From assembly GCF_014397245.1 (NCBI RefSeq), contig NZ_JACLHY010000009.1, positions 62,001 through 126,000 of the forward strand: a stretch of 64,000 bases of DNA. The letters are read 5' to 3'. The notes beneath the pieces are model-generated. The model did not search any database and had not been told where the DNA came from. It saw only the letters and a program-made list of their open reading frames with translations. Below are positions 1 through 7,256 of this stretch, piece after piece. The position numbers were made by a program, and so were the translations under genes. This stretch comes from Arenibacter arenosicollis (GTDB lineage Bacteria > Bacteroidota > Bacteroidia > Flavobacteriales > Flavobacteriaceae). How positions within the stretch are numbered: position 1 is the first letter of the stretch; each line of letters opens with the position of its first letter.

Positions 1-1
1 T

Positions 2-349
2 AAGCGGGCCTTACCTGGACCTTATACTTTTATTCTTCCAGGCAATAATAATCTGCCCAAAGAATTTAAAAAGAAAAAAACCGTTGGGATACGTATCCCT
101 GATAATTCCATAGCTAGGACATTGGTTGAAGCCTTGGGTAATCCAATAGTTTCTACCTCCATTCGCGATGAGGATGAGCTGTTGGAATATACTACCGACC
201 CTGAATTGATCTTTGAGAAATGGGAAAACCTTGTAGATATTGTTATAGATGGTGGATATGGTGATAATGTTGCTTCTACGGTAATAGACCTTTCAGAGGA
301 CGAGCCCATAATTGTTAGGGAAGGTAAGGGAAGTATAGATATATTTTAG
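2..349 (+). CDS. L-threonylcarbamoyladenylate synthase (Sua5/YciO/YrdC family), 3' part
   Basis: The reading frame is open from the window edge, so the 5' part lies outside; 115 C-terminal residues are visible. They carry the family signature PGPYTFIL followed by a lysine-rich stretch, VGIRIPD and a conserved NPIVSTS segment. Family members condense threonine, bicarbonate and ATP to threonylcarbamoyl-AMP, the donor for t6A37 on ANN-decoding tRNAs. Full-length single-domain members are about 200 residues, so roughly 90 are missing. The gene ends at a bidirectional hairpin terminator shared with the convergent OmpA-like gene. Whether this is the TsaC-type synthase or the YciO paralogue cannot be settled from the fragment. 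Confidence 0.85.
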   Translation, partial: KRALPGPYTFILPGNNNLPKEFKKKKTVGIRIPDNSIARTLVEALGNPIVSTSIRDEDELLEYTTDPELIFEKWENLVDIVIDGGYGDNVASTVIDLSEDEPIIVREGKGSIDIF

Positions 350-387
350 TATTAAGTACTGTTTCTCAATCACGATTTATTCCATAA

Positions 388-414
388 AAAAAGCGACCAA
401 ATTGGTCGCTTTTA
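388..414. terminator. Bidirectional rho-independent terminator
   Basis: An almost perfect inverted repeat, AAAAGCGACCAA / TTGGTCGCTTTT around a central A, is flanked by A and T tracts on both sides. It lies between two convergent genes, so it probably terminates both. Confidence 0.85.
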
Positions 415-435
415 ATATTATATATGAAATGGTCC

Positions 436-1284
436 TTAGTTTATTTTAGGATCTTTCATTCCTTCTTCGATCATGCTGTAGAATTGATCGATTTTTGGAA
501 GAACAACAATACGGGTTCTTCTGTTTTTAGCTTTATCTGTTGGAGATAAAGGAATATATTCTCCTCTACCTGCAGCAGTCATACGCTTAGGATCAACACC
601 GTAATCTTTTTGTAAGATACGAACAACAGAAGTAGCACGTTTAACACTTAAATCCCAGTTGTCATATAAAACTCCACTGTTGTAAGGATCAGTATCGGTA
701 TGACCTTCTACCATAAATTCGAAATCTGGTTTGTTATTAACAACTTGTGCAACCTTGCCCAAAACTTCTTTGGCTCTATTGGTTACGTTGAAGCTACCAC
801 TTCTAAACAAAAGTTTGTCAGAAATAGAAACGAATACAACACCTTTTTCTACACTGATTTCGATATCCTCATCATCCAAGTTTCCAAGAACACCTTTTAA
901 ACTTTGAACTAAAGATAAGTTTACAGAATCCCTTCTTGTAATAGCATCATTTAGCTTTCTTATAGTAAGATCTTTTTCTTTTAAGCTTTCCAAGGATTTC
1001 TCCAAGTTATCGGCACCTTTACTTGTAAGAGTAGTAAGGTTGCCCATATTGTTGATTAAGTCCTGATTATTTGCTTTTAGGAAGGCATTCTGATCTTCCA
1101 ATGTTTGCATTTTCGAAGTAGCAGCAGCTTTATCTTCCAAACAGGTGTTTAATTTAACTGTCGCGGAATTTAATAAATCTTGTGCTTCTTTCGCTTTGTT
1201 TTCCATATCCGCATATTTTTTCTGCGATACACATGAAGACAACAAAAGGGTAATACCTAAACAGCCTAAAATGATTTTTCTCAT
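436..1284 (-). CDS. OmpA-family outer-membrane lipoprotein
   Basis: This 282-residue protein starts with a lipoprotein signal peptide (lipobox LSSC, Cys18). Residues about 22-120 form a charged, probably coiled-coil stalk. The C-terminal domain (about 150-265) is an OmpA/Pal peptidoglycan-binding domain, with VEGHTDTDP at 192-200 and NWDLSVKRA at 209-217; Asp211 and Arg216 fit the diaminopimelate-binding pair. It probably anchors the outer membrane to the cell wall. It is monocistronic: convergent with the gene on its left and separated from the glycosyltransferase by about 90 bases. A CGCAA-TATT-TTGCG inverted repeat lies upstream at 1352-1365. Confidence 0.9.
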   Translation of the reverse strand: MRKIILGCLGITLLLSSCVSQKKYADMENKAKEAQDLLNSATVKLNTCLEDKAAATSKMQTLEDQNAFLKANNQDLINNMGNLTTLTSKGADNLEKSLESLKEKDLTIRKLNDAITRRDSVNLSLVQSLKGVLGNLDDEDIEISVEKGVVFVSISDKLLFRSGSFNVTNRAKEVLGKVAQVVNNKPDFEFMVEGHTDTDPYNSGVLYDNWDLSVKRATSVVRILQKDYGVDPKRMTAAGRGEYIPLSPTDKAKNRRTRIVVLPKIDQFYSMIEEGMKDPKIN

Positions 1285-1377
1285 AGTTATGATAATAGAA
1301 TTAATAATTTAAAAGTTTCGAATTATTTAATGTAGGCAAAATTATATAAAACGCAATATTTTGCGAGACCAATTTAG

Positions 1378-2382
1378 TTAATCTTTTACTAAAATGTTAA
1401 ATTTTTTTACATGATTTATATAATAAGACCAAACAATGGATTTTGTTGCGTAGTAATTCTTTGTAAAACAGGCCTTTTCACGCTTTTTAAAAATGTTTAT
1501 GAAATTTTTATAAAAACTGAAATGGGCCCTTAATACTGCCCAGCAATGCTTATATCTCCCCTGAAATATAAAATTGATTCCTGCTAAACCATCCAAAACC
1601 AATCGCAAGAGTATTATTGGAAATGCTTTTTTTGAAGGAAGATTTTTTACTATGGAATAAAGTGAGTTTCTAAAGTTAAGAAAAGTCTTTTTTGGATTCA
1701 TGCTACTTAGTGTCGAGCCACCCAAATGATACACCTCCGAACCGCCAACGTAAAATACTCCGTGTCCCTTGTTCTTTGCCCTCCAGCATAAATCTATTTC
1801 CTCTTGATGGGCAAAATAATCTTCGTCAAAACCTTTTAGTTCCTCAAATACTTCTCTCTTTATAAATAAACATGCCCCGGTGGCCCAAAATATTTCCTTT
1901 ACATCATTGTATTGACCATTATCCGCTTCCAATTCATTAAAAATTCGTCCCCTACAAAAAGGATAGCCATACTTATCTATAAATCCTCCCGCTGCCCCAG
2001 CGTATTCAAAAAAGGTCTTATTCTTATAATCCAATATTTTTGGTTGGATTATAGCAGCTGAGGGGTTCCCTTTAAATTCTTTTATTATGGGTAACAACCA
2101 ATCTTTGGTAACTTCCACATCAGAATTCAACAAGCAATATATATCGGCATTAACTTTGGGCAAAGCATCATTGTACCCTTTGGCGTAACCTCCATTGCTT
2201 AAATTCTGGATTATGTTTATCTGGGGGTAGTTCTTTTTCAAAAAGGCAATTGAACCATCCGTGGAGGCATTATCGACAACATAGAGCTCTGCCTCTTGGG
2301 AGAACGCGGCTACAGATGGAAGAAACTTTTCCAAAAGCCCTTCACCGTTCCAATTAAGTATAACAACTGCTATTTTCAACAT
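1378..2382 (-). CDS. Glycosyltransferase family 2 (rhamnosyltransferase-like)
   Basis: The GT-A fold is evident: VVILNWNGE at the N-terminus, VDNASTDGS for nucleotide binding, the DxD-like LLNSDVEV, and a distal GFDEDYFAHQEEIDLCWR block typical of WcaA/rhamnosyltransferase-like enzymes. It probably transfers a sugar from a nucleotide donor during surface polysaccharide synthesis. The ATG at 2382 (MLKIAVV) is preferred to a TTG five codons upstream because the family fold starts there. The C-terminus is basic and may associate with the membrane. No other polysaccharide genes adjoin it, so donor and acceptor are unknown. Confidence 0.85.
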   Translation of the reverse strand: MLKIAVVILNWNGEGLLEKFLPSVAAFSQEAELYVVDNASTDGSIAFLKKNYPQINIIQNLSNGGYAKGYNDALPKVNADIYCLLNSDVEVTKDWLLPIIKEFKGNPSAAIIQPKILDYKNKTFFEYAGAAGGFIDKYGYPFCRGRIFNELEADNGQYNDVKEIFWATGACLFIKREVFEELKGFDEDYFAHQEEIDLCWRAKNKGHGVFYVGGSEVYHLGGSTLSSMNPKKTFLNFRNSLYSIVKNLPSKKAFPIILLRLVLDGLAGINFIFQGRYKHCWAVLRAHFSFYKNFINIFKKREKACFTKNYYATKSIVWSYYINHVKKFNILVKD

Positions 2383-2546
2383 TTCTATATTGCCCAATTA
2401 AACAAGGCAATTATTCTAATTAGATAGTAATGGATTAAGTTGGCAATTTAAAGAAATATTCGATAAATGACTATGAATATATGGATAACTGCAAGCCACT
2501 CCCTTTTATTTTTAAGATGTTCCTATGAGCTTTTTAAGGCGTCACC

Positions 2547-2993
2547 TTAGGACTGATAGGATGGAATATCCTTAAGAAAACTATATTGTTCATTTTCGAA
2601 ATCCATTTTGCAAAAAAAATGATTCATCCCATTGGTGACCATTAAATATTTCGCTTTGAGCTGGAGGTTATACCTAGCAATTTGGTCAAAAACTTGCTGT
2701 GTTATTTTAATATCGGGAGATTTGCATTCCACAAGAATTTCGATACTCCCGTTAGGATTAAAGACAACCACATCGTACCTTTTTTTTAAATTATTAATAA
2801 GTAGTTGCTTTTCAACGTTGATATGGGCCTGTGGATAGTTTTTGTCTGAAATTAGATTGTGCACCACGTGTTGGCGTACCCATTCTTCGGGCTGAAGAAC
2901 CACAAATTTTTTGCGTATGACATCAAAAATATAGATTTTATTTTCCCTATTTTTGAATCGAAAGGGATATGAGGGATAGTTTAAAGGTTGCAT
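2547..2993 (-). CDS. HSDR_N_2-type restriction-fold (type I R-subunit N-terminal domain) protein
   Basis: The 148-residue protein resembles the stand-alone Bacteroidota family built on the N-terminal nuclease-like domain of type I restriction R subunits (HSDR_N_2). The PD-(D/E)xK-like core is visible as RYDVVVFNPNG followed by ILVECKSPD, with E and K in the expected E-x-K position. It is divergent from holA, 26 bases away. An upstream TTG start would overlap the holA start, so the ATG at 2993 (MQPLNYP) is chosen. No methylase or specificity subunit is nearby, so a restriction role is doubtful; a housekeeping nucleic-acid role is inference only. Confidence 0.7.
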   Translation of the reverse strand: MQPLNYPSYPFRFKNRENKIYIFDVIRKKFVVLQPEEWVRQHVVHNLISDKNYPQAHINVEKQLLINNLKKRYDVVVFNPNGSIEILVECKSPDIKITQQVFDQIARYNLQLKAKYLMVTNGMNHFFCKMDFENEQYSFLKDIPSYQS

Positions 2994-3019
2994 TGTGCAA
3001 AGTTGATGAATTTTTTTAG

Positions 3020-4018
3020 ATGGAAGAGGTAAAACAAATTGTAAGCAGTATAAAAAATGGAAATATTGCACCTATATATTTTCTAACAGGGGAGGAACCT
3101 TACTATATTGATAAGATTGCGGAGTATATTGAAAAAAATGTGCTTACGGAGGAAGAGCGTGGATTTAATCAGGTGATACTATACGGCAAGGAAATTTCCA
3201 TTGAGGACATCGTTGGCAATGCAAAGAGGTACCCCATGATGGCAGAGCGCCAAGTAGTCATTGTAAAGGAGGCGCAACATTTATCCCGTTCCATAGAAAA
3301 TTTAGTTTCCTATTCCGATCAACCACAACCTTCTACGGTATTGGTGTTATGTTATAAATATAATAAGCTGGATAAGCGTAAAAAATTATATAAATCCATC
3401 AAAAAATCCGGGATTATATTTGAAAGTAAAAAGCTTTATGAAAATCAGGTTGCGGATTGGATTAAAAAATCCTTGCATTCCAGGGGGTACGGAATAACTT
3501 TCAAGGCGGCCAATTTATTGGTTGAATTTCTAGGGACCGATTTAGGTAAGATAGACAAAGAACTGGAGAAATTGTCGTTGGTGGTCCCTAAAGGAATTGA
3601 AATTACACCTGAAGCTATTGAGGCCAATATTGGTATAAGCAAGGACTACAATAATTTTGAGCTTAAAAAAGCCATAGTGGAACGCGATGTTCTAAAAGCC
3701 ACTAGAATTGTCAGTTATTTTGCCCAAAATCCTAAGGACAATCCTTTTGTTTTGACCATTACCCTTTTGTATTCTTTTTTTATCCAAGTGCTCACCTATC
3801 ATGGCCTAAAAGATCATTCTCCCAAAAGTGTTTCCAGTGCCTTGGGCATTAGGCCTTATTTCGTTACTGAAATCCAGGCCGCAGCCAAGAACTATCCCAT
3901 GAGGCGGGTCAGTGAAATTATTTCCAATCTAAGGGAATTGGATGTCAAGGGAAAAGGGGTTGGATCTAATATGGCCCAAGAGGATCTCCTTAAAGAATTA
4001 TTGTTCAAAATTTTCTAA
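3020..4018 (+). CDS. holA: DNA polymerase III subunit delta
   Basis: The 332-residue protein has the HolA layout: N-terminal YFLTGEEPYYIDKIAEYI (the degenerate P-loop region), a middle domain with QVVIVKEAQHL, and a helical C-terminal collar domain ending in EDLLKELLFKIF. Delta is the wrench of the clamp-loader complex that opens the beta sliding clamp. Length is normal for the family. It is transcribed divergently from the HSDR_N_2 gene. The following 170 bases hold no recognisable gene. Confidence 0.9.
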   Translation: MEEVKQIVSSIKNGNIAPIYFLTGEEPYYIDKIAEYIEKNVLTEEERGFNQVILYGKEISIEDIVGNAKRYPMMAERQVVIVKEAQHLSRSIENLVSYSDQPQPSTVLVLCYKYNKLDKRKKLYKSIKKSGIIFESKKLYENQVADWIKKSLHSRGYGITFKAANLLVEFLGTDLGKIDKELEKLSLVVPKGIEITPEAIEANIGISKDYNNFELKKAIVERDVLKATRIVSYFAQNPKDNPFVLTITLLYSFFIQVLTYHGLKDHSPKSVSSALGIRPYFVTEIQAAAKNYPMRRVSEIISNLRELDVKGKGVGSNMAQEDLLKELLFKIF

Positions 4019-4187
4019 ATTAATTCAATACTGCTAGAAACAATAGTTGTTAATGGAAATAAGTCAAATAAGCCATCGAACTTTATTGATTCCAAGGCAT
4101 ACGCACTTATCCAAGTCAATGTTTGGGAAACCAAACGTGGCAGGGATTGTTATAAACCTCATTTAAAGTTCTGAATAGTAGACCGAT

Positions 4188-4550
4188 TTATTTTTTATCC
4201 AAACTATATTTTCCAGGACCAAGTAATAGGATAGAGGTAAAGGTTATTAAAAATAGAATAGCTTTTTCCTTTACATTAAATGGATCGGATCCGTGTACGA
4301 TAAATGTCGCTACCAACATGGTGATTATAGTGGGTACAGTAGCCCAACGTGTTTTAAATCCTATAATAACCAAAATAGGGAATACAAATTCACCTAAAAC
4401 GGCGAGAAATAGGGAAGGTGCAGCACCTATGCCAATGGGATCGCCAAATTCAAAATTACCTCCAATGAGTTTTTGAAATTTTGGGAGTCCATGGGTAATC
4501 ATTAAAACTGCGGAGGAAACGCGTAGAAGTAGTAGGCCTAGGTCTTTCAT
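4188..4550 (-). CDS. DoxX-family membrane protein
   Basis: This 120-residue protein has four predicted transmembrane helices, including MLVATFIVHGSDPF in the third and LLLGPGKYSLD at the end. The N-terminal LLLLRVSSAVLMITHGLPK matches the DoxX N-terminal helix. DoxX proteins are inner-membrane proteins linked in some bacteria to redox or thiol stress; the specific function here is unknown. It is the same strand as the E1 dehydrogenase upstream but 130 bases away, so it may be transcribed alone. Confidence 0.8.
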   Translation of the reverse strand: MKDLGLLLLRVSSAVLMITHGLPKFQKLIGGNFEFGDPIGIGAAPSLFLAVLGEFVFPILVIIGFKTRWATVPTIITMLVATFIVHGSDPFNVKEKAILFLITFTSILLLGPGKYSLDKK

Positions 4551-4682
4551 TCGGGGGTGTATAAATAAATTAATAGATTTAGAGCGGGTTAAAAGTAAAC
4601 ATTAGTTTTTTAAAATTTTAATAAATTAAAAAAAGAATTGCGTTATAGAGCAGGTAAAAAACATTGTCACCCATAGCTAATA

Positions 4683-7094
4683 CTATCTAAGCTTGGGAAA
4701 ATCCATAGGGTTGGATTCGTGCATTATAGAATATACTTTCTCAAAGATATCCTCCAAATTTGGTTTGGAAAAATAGTCTCCATCTGTAGCATAAGCCGGT
4801 CTATGAGGCTTTGCCGTAAGTGTTTGGGGAGCACTGTCCAAATATTTGTAAGCTCCTTGTTTTTCAATAATTTCATGTATTAAATAGGCGGAGCAGCCAC
4901 CAGGTACATCTTCGTCTATAACCAACAACCTACTTGTTTTTTTAACGCTCTTGCATAAATCCTTGCGTAGGTCAAAAGGCAACAAACTTTGGGCATCCAC
5001 TACTTCCGCATCTATACCTACTTCTTTGAGTTCATTAGCTGCTTGCATTACAATTCTAAGGGTAGAGCCATAGGATAACAAGGTAATATCCTCTCCTGGT
5101 CTTACCACTTCAACCACTCCAATTGGGGTACACAGTTCACCTAGGTTATTTGGCATGGGTTCCTTTAGACGATAACCGTTTAAACTTTCGATCAATAGGG
5201 CAGGTTCGTTTCCTTTCATAAGGGTATTGTAAAACCCAGCGGCCTTGGTCATATTTCTGGGCACCAAAATATACATCCCGCGCAACAGATGAATTAATCC
5301 ACCCATTTGCGACCCTGAATGCCATATTCCTTCCAATCTGTGACCACGGGTCCTCACAATCAAAGGAGCTCTCTGTTTACCAACTGTCCTGTATAAAAGT
5401 GTAGCCAAATCATCGGTCAAGGTAAATAGGGCATAAAAAATATAATCCAAATATTGAATTTCAGCAATGGGTCGCAAACCTCTCATTGCCATTCCTATTC
5501 CTTGCCCAATTATACTAGCCTCCCTAATTCCCACATCGGCAACCCGAAGTTCTCCATATTTCTTTTGCAGTCCTTCCAATCCCTGATTTACGTCTCCAAT
5601 AGCCCCACTGTCCTCTCCAAAAATTAGGGCTTGGGAGTACCTTTCAAAAAGCAAATCAAAATTATCCCTTAGAATTACCCTGCCATCTACTTCTTCGGGT
5701 TCTGTATTATATGAAGGTCTCACTTCTGGAACACTCAAAGCATTGTTGCTCTGTTCGTTGTAAAGGTAGGTGCTGAACTTGGCTTGGGATTCCTCTAAAA
5801 AATTATTGGTCCAAGCTGCCAAAAGATCTTTCTCTTTACTGCTTTCCCCCAATAAATAACGCAGCGCTTTTCTAGCCTTGGAAGCCATATCCTTTTTTAT
5901 GGGTTCTTCGATGGCTATTAAATCGTTTTTGATTTTAGTAATAAAATTTTTATTGATACTGGAGTTGGCAGCATTGTCCAATAAGTTCACCAATATTTTT
6001 TTCTGCTGTTTATGGGGAGCCAAAAACTCTTCCCATGCTTCCTTACGCGCACTGCGTACATGTCTTTTTATATTCTTTTCAAGAGTTTTTAAATCCTCTT
6101 CGGTAGCGATCCTATTCTCCAGTATCCATTCCCTATAACGCTTATTGCAATCATTATCCTTTTCCCATTGCAAACGTTCCTCACTTTTGTAACGTTCATG
6201 TGAACCTGAGGTGGAATGACCCTGAGGCTGTGTGAGTTCGGTAATATGGATAATTACAGGTACATGTTCATCCCTCGCAATGTCCGAGGCATTTTCATAA
6301 GCGTGGATCAGGGCGGTATAATCCCAGCCCTTTACTTTCAAAATTTCATAGCCCGCATTCTTTTGGTCACGCTGAAAACCAGCTAAAATCTTGGATATAT
6401 CTTCTTTGGTAGTCTGATGTTTGGCATGAACGGAGATACCGTAATTATCATCCCAAATGCTAATTACCATGGGTACTTGTAATACCCCGGCAGCATTTAT
6501 GGTTTCGAAAAAAACCCCTTCACTGGTACTGGCATTGCCTATGGTTCCCCATGCCACTTCATTGCCGTTATCCGAAAATTTTGAACTATTTTGTACTTTA
6601 ACGTTTCTATAGATTTTAGAGGCTTGTGCCAAGCCTAATAATCTTGGCATTTGTCCGGCCGTACAAGAGATATCGGCACTACTGTTCTTTTGTTTGGTGA
6701 GGTCTCGCCAGCTTCCGTCTTCATTTAAACTAAAAGTAGTAAAATGTCCTCCCATTTGCCTACCCGCACTCATGGTTTCTTTAGTTATATCGGTGGTAGC
6801 GTATAAACCATGGAAAAATTCCTTTGGTGAAAGTAAATCCAGGGCCATCATAAAAGTTTGATCTCTATAATAACCACTTCTGAAATCCCCATCCCTGAAA
6901 GATCTGGCCATAGCCAATTGAGGGAGTTCCTTACCATCGCCAAAAATTCCGAATTTCGCTTTTCCCGTCAGAACTTCCCGTCTTCCCAGTAGGCTACATT
7001 CCCTGCTTGTGACAGCAATTTCATAGTCTTTCAATATCTGTAATTGAAAATCGTCAAATGAAATATCGTTGCTTGCTTCGGAATCTATATTCAT
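4683..7094 (-). CDS. Fused alpha/beta 2-oxoacid dehydrogenase E1 component
   Basis: About 803 residues combine both E1 subunits. The alpha half (about 1-400) has the substrate-channel segment ETMSAGRQMGGHF and the thiamine-diphosphate region WGTIGNASTSEG...DDNYGISV. The beta half (about 480-803) has the pyrimidine-binding segment FGEDSGAIGDVNQG, VGIREASIIGQGIG, and a C-terminal transketolase domain with VVDAQSLLPFD. The enzyme would decarboxylate a branched-chain 2-oxoacid (or pyruvate) and pass the acyl group to an E2 lipoyl subunit, which is not in this window. The ATG at 7094 is preferred to a TTG 11 codons upstream. Substrate choice is inference. Confidence 0.87.
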   Translation of the reverse strand: MNIDSEASNDISFDDFQLQILKDYEIAVTSRECSLLGRREVLTGKAKFGIFGDGKELPQLAMARSFRDGDFRSGYYRDQTFMMALDLLSPKEFFHGLYATTDITKETMSAGRQMGGHFTTFSLNEDGSWRDLTKQKNSSADISCTAGQMPRLLGLAQASKIYRNVKVQNSSKFSDNGNEVAWGTIGNASTSEGVFFETINAAGVLQVPMVISIWDDNYGISVHAKHQTTKEDISKILAGFQRDQKNAGYEILKVKGWDYTALIHAYENASDIARDEHVPVIIHITELTQPQGHSTSGSHERYKSEERLQWEKDNDCNKRYREWILENRIATEEDLKTLEKNIKRHVRSARKEAWEEFLAPHKQQKKILVNLLDNAANSSINKNFITKIKNDLIAIEEPIKKDMASKARKALRYLLGESSKEKDLLAAWTNNFLEESQAKFSTYLYNEQSNNALSVPEVRPSYNTEPEEVDGRVILRDNFDLLFERYSQALIFGEDSGAIGDVNQGLEGLQKKYGELRVADVGIREASIIGQGIGMAMRGLRPIAEIQYLDYIFYALFTLTDDLATLLYRTVGKQRAPLIVRTRGHRLEGIWHSGSQMGGLIHLLRGMYILVPRNMTKAAGFYNTLMKGNEPALLIESLNGYRLKEPMPNNLGELCTPIGVVEVVRPGEDITLLSYGSTLRIVMQAANELKEVGIDAEVVDAQSLLPFDLRKDLCKSVKKTSRLLVIDEDVPGGCSAYLIHEIIEKQGAYKYLDSAPQTLTAKPHRPAYATDGDYFSKPNLEDIFEKVYSIMHESNPMDFPKLR

Positions 7095-7256
7095 TTCGGA
7101 GTTTATGGTTTCTCGCAAAAATATCAAATCATTATGGTTTTTGCAACCAATGGAGGAGGATAATAATTAATAATTCTTTAAAGAAAACAGAAGTGAGTTT
7201 TTAAATATTATGAATATCATAATAATTTAACTTTGTTATAAGAATTTATCAATATT

